Assembly: GCA_950106755.1 (NCBI GenBank)
Contig: OX467082.1
Span: 2,232,001-2,296,000, forward strand
DNA from: Climacium dendroides
Taxonomy: Eukaryota; Streptophyta; Bryopsida; Hypnales; Climaciaceae
Length of the DNA: 64,000 bases
Direction: 5' to 3'
The first letter of the stretch is position 1, and every line of letters starts with the position of its first letter. The notes under the pieces are model-generated. The model was given only the letters and a program-made list of their open reading frames with translations, did no database searches and was not told the origin of the DNA. Made by a program: the position numbers and the translations under genes. This document shows, piece after piece, positions 1-10,020 of the stretch.

Positions 1-455
1 TCCTTACTTACTATTATATCTATCATAAATACTACGTAGATACTCTCTTAAAACACTCCCAATTATTCTTATCCTTATTGCCAATTGTTATCATGTTATT
101 TCATTTTATCCTATTGGCTATAAGTCTTTATCACTCTTTATACTAATTATTATCATGTTTTATTTATTTATTTAGTTAGTTTTAATATATATTTTCTCAC
201 TCATTAGTTTAACCCTCTTAATTTACTTTGAGAATTACCAAAATTTTCTAATTAATACTACAAAATGAAAATCCATTTATGCCTATTATGTTAAATTCAC
301 TCTCCTTACAATTATAATTATTTTAGATATCTAATTTTATTTTTAATTATATATATATATTTTTTCTTTCTTTTTCTTTTGTATGAAATATTATTATTAT
401 TATTATTATTATTTAGTTTCACCTATACTATTATTAATGCCATAGATTAATATCA
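1..455 (-). repeat. Putative start of the 3' LTR of element 1 (cut by window edge)
   Basis: Directly after the polypurine tract the minus strand begins with TGATATT, as expected for an LTR starting in TG. The sequence is very AT-rich with a (TAA)n-like stretch near 395-413. It holds three CCAAT/ATTGG words, including one CCTATTGG near 110. I could not align it with the proposed 5' LTR, possibly because only its first 455 bp are visible. Confidence 0.4.
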
Positions 456-472
456 TTCTCCCCCCCCAACCA
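456..472 (-). other. Polypurine tract of element 1
   Basis: A run of eight G residues within a purine-rich stretch on the minus strand lies about 10 bp after the end of the integrase frame and immediately before a TG dinucleotide. This is the expected place for the plus-strand primer of an LTR retrotransposon. Confidence 0.6.
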
Positions 473-482
473 CCGATTGAAT

Positions 483-2066
483 TTACACCTCCCCCACGCC
501 ATCATTGAAGCTGGCCCCGGCTGAACTATGATATAGGCGCAACCGATAGCCATTGATACGAGTAGGAAGAAGTTTACCTTCAAAATCTTGCAATTGGGCA
601 GATCCATTGGGATTCATATTTACAATAACATAGGGACCCAACCAATGGATTTGAAATTTCCCAGGGAATTTAAGAAATCTACTATCATATAATAATACTA
701 AATCGCCCTCTTTAAATTGCTTAGGATGGAGCTTACTATCATAAAATGATTTACGTTTTTGTTGAGCAACAAAAGTATTATACACAGCCTCTCGTCTCTC
801 CTCATCCAAATGTTCCAATTGGCTAAGCCTAGCTTCTAAACTAGGAACATCTCCTAACCTATTGGCAATTGCTATTCTTAAGGAAGGTATCTCAAATTCA
901 ATTGGAAGAATAGCTTCCTGCCCATATACCAATTGGAATGGTGTAAACTTAGTAGTGACTTTATAGGCAGTACGATAAGCCCAAAGAGCTCCCCATAATT
1001 TTTCATCTTAATCGGTTCCAGATCCCGAAATTGTTTTAGTTAAAATATTACATAATAAACCATTTGTTTTTTCTGTCTGCCCATTGGCTCGAGGATGGTA
1101 AGGGCTAGTTTTACGATGTTTAATCATGAATTTATTGGTTAATGTTTCAATTGTTTCATTCAAAAAGTGAGTACCCCTATCACTTATTAACTCAATTGGA
1201 CAACCAAATCTTGAAATTATATTTTCGTATAAAAACCTAGCTACCGATTGAGCATCATTATTTTTAGTGGCCATGGCCTCTGCCCATTTAGTGGCGTAGT
1301 CCGTTGCAACTAAAATATAACGCTTTCTACCACGTTTACTAGGTGGAGCTATTGGACCAACAAAGTCAATCCCCCACTTCTCAAATGGTGCTAAAGCCAA
1401 TAGGGGATGTAATGGCATGGCTTTAGTGGGTGTAGGACGGCCCACACGTTGGCACGGATCACAAGTCCGGGCAAAATGGTGTGCGTCTTTAAAAAGTGTT
1501 GGCCACCAATAGCCAGCCATTAAAACTTTACGGGTGGTAAGTTCTCCCGCAAAATGTCCCCCACACCCATTGGTATGACATCCCTCTAAAATTAAAGGTA
1601 TTTCATTAGAAAATATACAACGTCTTAATATCCCATCGGTGCCTTTTTTATATAAAACATCATCAATTAAAGTATAAGGAGCACATTGATGTAAAAGATG
1701 TTTAATTTGTTTATCACTTAATTGACTTGGGATTTGGTTTGTTTTTAAATATTCTAATATATTTTTATATTCCGATTGGACTACCTCAACCACAAACAAT
1801 TGACCATCAGGTAATTCATCATCAATTGGTACAATGTTAGAGTTAGGTGTTGGTTCCAATCGGGATAAATGATCGGCATTGGCATGTGTTTTGCCAGGCC
1901 TAACTACAATTGAAAATTTAAACTCTTGTAAGAGTAATACCCAACGAGCCAATCGGCCACTTAAATCTGGCTTATTAATTAAATATTTTAATGCATCGTG
2001 ATCAACATAAAATGTAAATGGATATCCCAATAGGTAATGACGAAACTTTTTAACAGCGAAAATCAT
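483..2066 (-). pseudogene. pol of element 1: RNase H end and integrase
   Basis: The first part (from 2066) completes RNase H with the family pattern F-R-H-Y-L-L-G and D-H-D-A-L. It continues into integrase with a zinc-binding H-x-H-type start (H-T-N-G-C-G-G-H) and C-D-P-C, then the catalytic core. The catalytic acidic residues are visible in A-T-D-Y-A, S-D-R-G-T and N-G-Q-T-E-K. An in-frame TAA at 1008-1010 cuts the C-terminal region from the last 150 residues (483-932 reads on in the same frame and ends in the usual basic/beta-rich tail, L-Y-D-S-R...G-P-Y-V-I). The frame also differs from the upstream RT/RNase H part, indicating a single-base slip near 2055. Integrase would insert the cDNA into host chromatin; this copy cannot make it in one piece. 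Confidence 0.9.
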
Positions 2067-2748
2067 TCCTTAGTGCCTCACGTTCAGTAGTAGTATAATT
2101 TTTCTCTGCCGCTATCAATTGTCTACTTGCAAAATAAATTGGGTGGTCCATATTCTTTTTATCCTTTTGACTTAGGACACAACCCAATGCTATGTTGGAA
2201 GCATCCACATAAACATGGAATGGTTCATTCCAATTGGGAGGAATTAATACTGGAGCAGTACTTAAACGTTCTTTTAGAGTAATAAATGCTTTGGTACACT
2301 CTAGTGTCCATATAGGACTAGCACCTTTTTCTAATTTTTTTAATAAATTTGTTAAAGGAGCTGCATGGGTAGCAAAATCCTTAACCGCTCTCCTATAATA
2401 ACTCCCAAGACTAACAAAACTTCTAACATCCGTTATAGTTTTAGGTTGTGGAGTATTTACAATTAAATCAATTTTATCAGGGTCAGTACTTATTCCCTCT
2501 TTACTCACAATATGTCCCAATAGTTTACCATATGGCACCGCAAATTGACATTTGGCCGCATTAAGAGAAATGCCATATTTATTACATTGACTAAAACAAA
2601 GAGCTAATTGGGCTGAATGGTCCTCTTTAGTACCAAAAACACAAAAGTCATCCAAGAAAATCTCCATGAATTTGCGGAGAAATTCTTGGAAGGCTACCGT
2701 GACTATTCTTTGAAAAGTGGCCAGTCCATTACAAACCCCAAATGGCAT
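2050..2748 (-). pseudogene. pol of element 1: reverse transcriptase C-part and RNase H
   Basis: The frame opens at M-P-F-G-V-C-N, the conserved RT block before the active site. It carries the active-site motif as F-L-D-D-F, then the connection region and RNase H (Y-V-D-A-S-N with the first catalytic Asp, and the E of T-E-R-E-A). It is in the same frame as the upstream protease/RT part but separated from it by a TAA at 2770-2772. It ends at 2050 through a one-base slip relative to the integrase frame. In the family the enzyme copies element RNA into DNA in cytoplasmic particles and degrades the template. Here the break lies between the fingers and palm of RT, so the copy is inactive in cis. 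Confidence 0.9.
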
Positions 2749-2769
2749 TCTTCTATGAGCATACGTACC

Positions 2770-4815
2770 TTAATCGGTAGTAAAAGTAGTCAACAATTGG
2801 TCTTTTAATGCTATACTAATTTGATTGTATCCGGAGAAATCGTCTAAAAATGAATACATTTCATGACCCGCTACCGAATCCAAAACACTATCGGTAAATG
2901 GCAATGGAAAATAGTCTTTTTTAGTGGCTGCGTTTAATTTCCGATAATCCTGACATATACAAATTTTCCCATTTTTCTTAGGAACCACAACAATTGGACT
3001 CACCCATTTGCTAAATGGAACGGGATAGATAAATCCTATTTCCAGAAGTTTATCTATCTCTTCCTTCACCAATAGTGAATACTTAGGATTTAATCGATGT
3101 TGCCTTTGGCGAACCAGCTTAGCGTTTTCCTCTAAGGTTATGTGGTGTTCACACACCTCGGGGGGTACACCCTTTAAATCCTTATAGGAAAAAACAAAAG
3201 TCCCTAAATAAGCCTTAAAGAAATTTAACCATTGATTTAATTCCTCTACTTTTAATTCCCGACTTATTTGTATTATTTTTGGATCATCTTCGGTACCAAT
3301 ATTTAAATCCATACATAAATCTTTAGGAACATGTTTTTCAATTGGGATAGACTCAGAAGAATAATCCCATTGATCTTCTGTTTCCCAAGTAGGTTCTAAC
3401 TCCGATTGGTTATCAGATATCCCATAGACAGCCTTATCCATTAACCAATAGGCAATGGCCTGATCGGAATCCTCACTGTCTTTACAAGGCAGTAAGTATT
3501 CCCCAGGCCCAATTTCTTTAAAGGTTCTACCAATTGGTGATTTGGTTGGTTTTATTACCCTATGAAATTGTACCCGATTGGCATCTACATTTTCCTCATC
3601 TCCTAAACTATAATCAAAATCACTAGTATGTTCAAAAGATTCCCATTGTGTTTCCCCATGATATTTTTTTGAATACATTTGTAATTTAACCTTAGATGAA
3701 CCAGAACCAATTGTCAATAAACCCCTACCCCAATCATCTTTAGCTTTGGCTTGATAGAGCCAAGGCCGACCCAGTAATATAGGATATGACGTATTAAGAG
3801 ACAATTGTTGGAACACAATATAATCTATATAATAAATGATACCGGATATCATGGTTTTTAATTTAGGTAAAATACCTTTTGGAATTATCCTACTCTGGTC
3901 AGCCATACGTAGGACTAATTTAGTCTCTTGTAACCCATTTAATTGTAAACTAGTCATAGTATCCCAATTCATTAAATTTACACTCGACCCTCCATCAACT
4001 TGTACACCACTTATTAGAACCCCATCAATTGTTACATCAATCATAGGAGCGCCAGGATCTAGACTAATAGCAACTTCATTTACCATTTTTCTAGTTCTTT
4101 TTCTAATTAAATTTTCCCGAAGTGTAGCCCTACATTGAGGTGCTACTCCCAACAATTGTTTTATGGATATGTCAGCTTTTAAATTTCCTAGATCTTCTAA
4201 AATGTCATAACCAATTGTTCCATGCATAATACCAATTGGTTTTGCATTTCTATTCCGCCTAAACCGATTGGTCTTATTCGGTAGTACTTGACTTCCGATC
4301 GGTACTGATTGCTGACCTATTGGTACTGTTTGCTTTTTCCAATTGGGATGATCTGGTGCTATATCCAATGCATCACCAATTGGTTTAGCCATATTTATTA
4401 AACTCGGATCTAAAGATGGATTTTCTTCGATGGGATGTTTAAAAATTTCAAGAGCTGGTTGATACTCTTGAAATTTCCCATTGGCCACAGGATTTAAAGT
4501 CCTCAAATTTGACATCACAGGGTCTACCAATGGGACTGGTTGACTCAATGGAATATTTTGAGGTACCCAATGGGTTTCTTTCTACACTATAACTCCATTG
4601 TTTTGATTTCCTAACAATTTATGTTCATTATTAACAATTGGTAAGGTAGTGGTCCCTGATTGAATCAGTGGTGCCACCTCTTGTATTTGAGTTTCTACAT
4701 TCCCATTGGAACTTTTATTCCCTATTGGTAAGCTCACATCTGCATTAATTATAAACTGACCTCCCCATTGGTAATTGTTTATTAGCCCTTGCTCTAGTAG
4801 TAACTTGTTTGACAT
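2770..4815 (-). pseudogene. pol of element 1: protease and reverse transcriptase N-part
   Basis: This frame overlaps the end of gag by about 70 bp in a different frame, a layout that needs ribosomal frameshifting. It contains one in-frame TAG at 4582-4584, so the recognisable pol starts after 4581. A retropepsin-like site is seen as V-D-G-G-S-S-V-N-L (Asp followed by Gly-Gly-Ser, as in many plant Ty3 proteases). RT follows, with P-I-V-V-V-P-K-K-N-G-K, C-Q-D-Y-R-K-L-N and Y-S-F-L-D-D-F-S-G-Y-N-Q-I. It stops at a TAA at 2770-2772. The tripeptide P-I-G recurs many times because the DNA word CCNATTGG is read in that frame. Confidence 0.88.
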
Positions 4816-6913
4816 TTTTCATACTATCATTAGATTTCAATTGTTCTTTTAAGTCTGAATTATCACAATCACTCGATGACCCCACTTCATTTATTGAAAC
4901 ATGGTGAACTACTCTATCTTCAGCGAGCACTACTAATTTTGAACCGGTATTATTTTCCCGCACCATCCCATCATTATTACGTGGATTTTCCCTTTTTGGC
5001 CCATTACATTCCTCTGCAGTGTGGCCTGCTTGGTTGCAATTGCCACACAATAGAACATATGGAATGCTAGCCTTAGGATTTGGGCAATTCCTAGCGTAAT
5101 GTCCCATTTCTCTACAATTATAACATTGCACATTAGGATTTTCTTGCCAACTTGGATTATTTCCCCCATAGGTAGGATTTCCTTGACTAGGATTGCCATA
5201 AGGCATTTGATTCCACCCTTGGTTTTGACTCGTAGGATTTTGAGGAATATACTTATTGGGATTTGCATTAAACCCGCCATTGTTAAAATTCTTTGGGTTG
5301 AAATTTGGGTTAAAGTTAGAATTAAAAATCCTATTCTTGGGCACAAAATTGGGATTAAAATTATTTCCTTTATAATTGAATTGTTGAGTAAACCTATTGG
5401 GATTATTACTGTTATCATAATTGTTATTATTATTATCCACTACATATACTTGACCCATTTGGGCACGTAAATTTGCATCATTAATTAGACTCTTTTGCAA
5501 GTTGCGACAAGATTCTGTCTCATGTTTCCCATTACAAAATCTACACTTGGAAGATAAATTAGGTGGCGAGGGACAATTGTTCAACATATGGCCCTGACCT
5601 CTACAATTGTTACACCAAATATTGGCTCTATCATTTGGGCGTTGACCTTTCTTTTCTATTGCATTATTTAAATGAACGGCCAAATCCTCAAATTTATGAG
5701 TTAAGTTTAACAATTGGGATTCCATTTTATTGGTCTCTATTGGTATTGGTTTAACCACTGTTGTACCAATAGGCAAAGTTTGTACTGGTCCCGCATTGAC
5801 TGGCACTATTGGTGGTATTGACACTTGTACGGTAGAATTTGGAGGAACATAGGTAGTAGGTGGATATGGAGTTTGGTAGGGAACTACCGGTACCATCCTA
5901 TCATTAATATTAGGTCTCAATTGAGGTTGAGATTGTATAGCTATCCCATAGTTATCCTCAAAATTCACCTCCTCCCATAATTTTGCTCTTCTATATGCAT
6001 CGTTTAAGGTTCCCGGAACAATTTCTTTCACATACGTTTTTAATCTATGTGGAACTAATCCCCTTATAAAAAACCTCGTTTGCATTTGATCATTATAACC
6101 ATGACCGGCTGGAAGTCTTAAAACCAAATCTTCCAATCGGCCATAGTAAGAATCAATAGATTCTCCTAAAGACATTGTAATATCTTGTAATTGTTCACTC
6201 AACCTTTCTTCATAAGCTATTGGTCTAAATTGAGCTAAGAACTCATCTTTTAAAGTAGTCCAATTGGCAAAATGACCGGGTGCTTGGCATTGAAACCATT
6301 GTTTAGCATGGGCTTGCAACGTAACCGGAAAAATACTAAGCCAATGGGCTTCCGTTCTAGCATTATTAGCATTACATACGGTTAAAAATTCATGAATATG
6401 CCTATCGGGATCACTACCAATTTGTCCATAAAAATTTGGAAATTGCACTAAGGAATATGGCCGATCGGCTTCTTCCCCAGCCCTCATGGCCACAAGTAAG
6501 ACTTGTCGTCTAGGTTCTGCTTCACACTCCATATCTGAACAATCACTCTCAAACCAATTGATTTCTACTTCTGGTTCAGGATCTAATGGATTTAAATCAC
6601 TATTCAAGTGATGTTCAGTTTCAAAATTATCCCCACTTCCAATTGGTTCACTGTCCCGCTCAGGACTATTGGGATGTGCCGATCCGGTTATATCCACTGG
6701 ACCAATTGGTGGAAACCACTGATTATCTGGCTCCTCGTCAGAGGTGGTGTCAGACTCTACGTTATAATTTTCCCAATTGGGACTATTAGGTAATGAAACA
6801 GTCCGATTGTGTTCAAATTGATTGATACACCATTGATATCGGGAACGTGAACGTCTACGAGCCCTTGTCTCTCGAGCACTTACACTAGACTCGGATTCCC
6901 CATTATAACTCAT
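4745..6913 (-). CDS. gag: gag polyprotein of element 1, 722 aa, four zinc knuckles
   Basis: Open over 722 codons with an ATG at 6913. An acidic, Ser/Arg-rich N-terminus is followed by a capsid-like retrotransposon gag domain (about residues 150-300, with the typical W-F-x(n)-W..L..F-L..F and L-R-L-P-A-G blocks). An Asn-rich linker comes next. Four nucleocapsid-type knuckles are visible: near residue 432 (C-x2-C-x4-H-x4-C), near 459 (C-x2-C-x3-H-x4-C, a shortened form), near 594 and near 622 (both C-x2-C-x4-H-x4-C). Gag packages element RNA into virus-like particles. The stretch between the second and third knuckles is a low-complexity N/F/P repeat. This is the only undamaged element 1 frame. 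Confidence 0.88.
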   Translation of the reverse strand: MSYNGESESSVSARETRARRRSRSRYQWCINQFEHNRTVSLPNSPNWENYNVESDTTSDEEPDNQWFPPIGPVDITGSAHPNSPERDSEPIGSGDNFETEHHLNSDLNPLDPEPEVEINWFESDCSDMECEAEPRRQVLLVAMRAGEEADRPYSLVQFPNFYGQIGSDPDRHIHEFLTVCNANNARTEAHWLSIFPVTLQAHAKQWFQCQAPGHFANWTTLKDEFLAQFRPIAYEERLSEQLQDITMSLGESIDSYYGRLEDLVLRLPAGHGYNDQMQTRFFIRGLVPHRLKTYVKEIVPGTLNDAYRRAKLWEEVNFEDNYGIAIQSQPQLRPNINDRMVPVVPYQTPYPPTTYVPPNSTVQVSIPPIVPVNAGPVQTLPIGTTVVKPIPIETNKMESQLLNLTHKFEDLAVHLNNAIEKKGQRPNDRANIWCNNCRGQGHMLNNCPSPPNLSSKCRFCNGKHETESCRNLQKSLINDANLRAQMGQVYVVDNNNNNYDNSNNPNRFTQQFNYKGNNFNPNFVPKNRIFNSNFNPNFNPKNFNNGGFNANPNKYIPQNPTSQNQGWNQMPYGNPSQGNPTYGGNNPSWQENPNVQCYNCREMGHYARNCPNPKASIPYVLLCGNCNQAGHTAEECNGPKRENPRNNDGMVRENNTGSKLVVLAEDRVVHHVSINEVGSSSDCDNSDLKEQLKSNDSMKNVKQVTTRARANKQLPMGRSVYN

Positions 6914-7002
6914 GAGCTATCATCATTATCCCATATACAACCATTCCAATTAACAATTTAGGTTGAATAAATTTGATTCTTCCAATTGAAATATGAAAAT
7001 TA

Positions 7003-7025
7003 CCTCCCCAACATGGTCGCCAAAA
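7003..7025 (-). other. Putative primer-binding site of element 1
   Basis: About 90 bp upstream of the gag ATG the minus strand reads TTTTGGCGACCATGTTGGGG. The TTTGGCG start just inside the LTR resembles the primer-binding region of Athila/Tat-type elements, which commonly read TTGGCGCC there. I did not match it to a particular tRNA 3' end. Confidence 0.45.
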
Positions 7026-8100
7026 TGTAGAAGGATTTTTATTTCTTCTATAAAAATAAACCCTATTGTAGGATTCGAACACTAGGAGGTAAAATATCCC
7101 GATTGAATTGTAAAATTTATTCCCCAAAAGAAATCACCAATTGCAAGTTTATGTTTGTACAAATTTTCCTATCGTTATCCCAACAGCCAATCGGTCAGTC
7201 CCACTTATCATATCAATTGGGCTTGCATCTTTATTTTAGCCGATGGTCTTTTCTCCAATTGTTGTCTCGCTCCCAGTCCACTCCCAATTGGTTATCTTTC
7301 ACAGCACTCCAGCATCTCCCATCGGTATTCAGACTCCCGCATAACACCAATCGGTATTCTCTCTTAAAATGAATTCTCTAAATTAACTCAATTGTAAATA
7401 ATATTATTAATTCTCCCTCAATTGGTTAAGCTCTCCAGTTTCTCCAATTATATCAATTTTCTCATTTCTTGATTTACACATTTAATTCATATACTTCTCC
7501 CAATTGGTATTTTATTCATCAATAAACCATTTAATCCCAATTGGTGGTTCTTCACTCAGTTACTCAAACAATCCCAATTGGTATTTCTTGATCGACCAAC
7601 ACAACTCCCAATCGGTATATAACTCACACAGATATTCAATACAATTACAATCAACCATTAACATTCCATAGCATCCATAACCCACAATTTCCAATCGGTT
7701 TCAAACTCACACATACACAGTCACACAAAATCGCACACAAAGACAAACACAGACTCCAGAATCACTCACAATTGGCAAAACACAACTTCATATTACTCAA
7801 ACAAAACAACACAAACACACAATCGTTTTTACTTCCAAACTCTGGAAGGAGCGCTTCTTTCTCTCTTGAAGTCAACTGAGAATAACAATCGGGAAAAACC
7901 CAATACATACCAGCCAGCCAGCCACAGTTCAAAACCGCCAATGGGAAATACCTCCCCGAATCTCCTCAGCGTACCCTATCGGCAAATACAACGTACATAC
8001 CCAGTATACCCCTCCTAACTACCCTCCCGATTGATAAAACTACAATTATAACATGAAAAACTACCAATCGGCCAAACTAAAAATTGGAATTCAGTCCACA
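7026..8100 (-). repeat. Putative 5' LTR/leader of element 1
   Basis: Non-coding sequence between the primer-binding-like site and the point where CCAATTGG-type words disappear. It holds at least 15 such words in about 1.1 kb, including several exact CCAATTGG copies near 7260-7570, so word enrichment is not confined to protein-coding DNA. It ends in CTACA on the minus strand just before the primer site. The outer boundary is uncertain. Confidence 0.5.
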
Positions 8101-8415
8101 ATGGTCAGCATGAGATTAAACACTTTGACAATTAACAATTTAATGTGTATAAAAATAGGGTAAATAAACTTTGATAACATTAAAAGTTGGCAATAGTTGT
8201 GATAACTATATGGTAGAAGAATTGACGCACTTAAAGCTATTTAAAGATTCAAATCACCATAGTATATAATTTTTAAGTTAATTTATTAATTTGTCATTTT
8301 TGTGGACAATAACGTCTTGTTGACTTCTACATTCTTTGCTAAGTAATTAGTTACAATTGCCAAATTAAATTCAAAAAATGATTCAAAATAAGAATGGAAC
8401 ATTTGTCACTCTTAC
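8101..8415. other. AT-rich spacer, no gene seen
   Basis: Between the last element 1 word and the next reading frame. No repeat, RNA gene or splice-like structure was recognised. Confidence 0.4.
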
Positions 8416-9579
8416 ATGTACATATATTTAAACCCTACAATGCCAGAAGGTGGAAAAGCACAAAAGAACTTTTCTTCAATAAAGCAGTCCCCTTCAAAAA
8501 AACCACGTCTTCCGCAACGTGATGACAACCCAATTGACGAGGCTGCATCACAAGGGGTACATGCTTACACCCATTCTGAATTTTCAGAACCCTTTAAATT
8601 GGGACGCATAAGCCCATCGTTGAAGGCGGTGATGATAGAACTTGCCCCAGTTCTTCTCGGTCGCAACGCCGTTTACAAAGAGGAATTCTTCATTGAGGTG
8701 GTTGGACTTTGCGCGATAGGACTATCTCTCAGCAAAGTGCCAGCAACTCATGATGATGACATTCTCATGAAATGGCCTCCCAAAAATAGTCGGCACGAGA
8801 TAGCAGATTGTCTAGACATTGCTCAAGCTGCGCTTTTTTGCAATCACTGGTTCAAAGTGTACGGGGAGACTCCTGACAATTCGTACTTCTCTTTGAAGTA
8901 CTTGCGGGGGTGCTTTGCTACGTATGAGCTCAAAATTGAAGTGAATTGGGTGGAGGAGGCATTACAACGGCGTCAATCGCGGAAAGGCCATGCTGCACGC
9001 AACCCTAAGAAACTTTGAGCAGTGGCGTTGCGGCAGCAGATACAAACGCTATGCCATATCATTGAAACCGTCGAAGCAGACAAGGGGCCTGTTCAGAATG
9101 CTTTGAATGCCGCCAAAGCAAGCTTGCGGACATGCGAAGTGAATGAAGACCGCGCCTTGAAGATCGAGAATACTCTTGTTTCAGAGCTTGAAAATGCCAA
9201 AAAAGGCTTGGCGGATTTATTCTCAGACGACGATTCTGAGAATTTGACTTCCCTCTTTAGCAAGGCAATTGCTGAAGCCAAATCTCTACAACGCGAAGGG
9301 AAGGCAAGAGAGGCAGCAGCCAAAAAAGTAGAAGCCGGAGCTGTGCTTGCAAGTATAAATGAGACGACCAAAAAAACTTTGCGCTTTGAAGATTCTATTT
9401 CAGAGTTGCAAGACTCTAAAATACCGCAAGCACGACTGGAGGTTGAAAATGCACATCAAGCAACGGCTGCGGCTAAGGAAAATTTAAGGCAGCTAACTCT
9501 TTGTCCAGGAAATGTTTCCAGAAATCCATCATCATTTGTTACTAATAGAGTTATATTGACCCAAAATTGTGTGTATTAA
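8416..9579 (+). pseudogene. Coiled-coil protein of unknown function, split by one TGA
   Basis: Two collinear frames in the same phase are separated by a single TGA at about 9016-9018. The first part (200 aa) is basic and Ser/Pro-rich at the N-terminus, then has a globular region with a W-rich segment. The second part (about 185 aa) is a long Ala/Lys/Glu-rich coiled coil. I recognise no family. GC content is higher than the spacer on both sides, which supports past coding use. Its position beside the decayed transposase gene on the opposite strand suggests it is an accessory gene of the same DNA transposon, but nothing in the sequence proves that link. Confidence 0.45.
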
Positions 9580-10020
9580 ATCCAAATTTAACAAGCTTGT
9601 ACTGTGTCGCTATGCCTGATGCAGGGTGCCTTCAAGCTACTAAATAACCACAACCCACTGGTGAAGGTTCTTGCTACAGCATGTAATGGAGGCCAACAAT
9701 GTGCTGTGAGATGATGCCAATGTACATTTTGGGATGATGCCAAATGAATGTAATTAGAGGCTTTGAGTAGTTCAGCAATGTAGTGCATTGGCCTAGTTTT
9801 GTCATGGAAAGTATGCACATAACTTATCAATACTTTGTCTTTATGTATAGTATTCATGATATGAAGCTTTACATGCATGTAGTAATTTTCCTTGTATATT
9901 GAATGAAAAATAGTACTACCTTATATCTGTAACATGCTCTATATCATACGTTGTTTCTTCACTGTCTTCTGTACTGCTGGATACATAGGTGGTTGCACTT
10001 GAACCAACTTCGTGAGATGA
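9580..10020. other. Spacer between convergent genes
   Basis: No convincing gene. It lies between the 3' ends of the coiled-coil frame (+) and the transposase-like gene (-), so it would hold both 3' untranslated regions. Confidence 0.35.

Larger units (their letters stand above)
1..8100 (-). mobile_element. Ty3/gypsy LTR retrotransposon (element 1), minus strand
   Basis: Read on the minus strand the order is 5' LTR-like sequence, primer-binding-like site, gag, protease, reverse transcriptase, RNase H, integrase, polypurine tract, start of a 3' LTR. Domain order places it in Ty3/gypsy. The absence of a chromodomain after integrase and the F-L-D-D form of the RT active site suggest the non-chromovirus (Ogre/Tat/Athila-like) branch. 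Gag is open over 722 codons while pol carries one frameshift and three stops, so this is a fairly young but defective copy. The whole element is loaded with CCAATTGG-type words (see findings). The outer end near 8.1 kb is set only by where that word stops; no LTR pair or target duplication could be matched because the window cuts the 3' LTR. Confidence 0.9.

Noticed and set aside
5099..5470. Plus-strand open frames opposite gag
   Set aside because: They are complements of the Asn/Phe/Pro-rich low-complexity part of gag and have no features of their own.
7003..8100. Treating CCAAT words as host promoter CCAAT boxes
   Set aside because: They run at the same density through protein-coding gag and pol in all frames, and most are the extended palindrome-like word. 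A promoter explanation does not cover the element.
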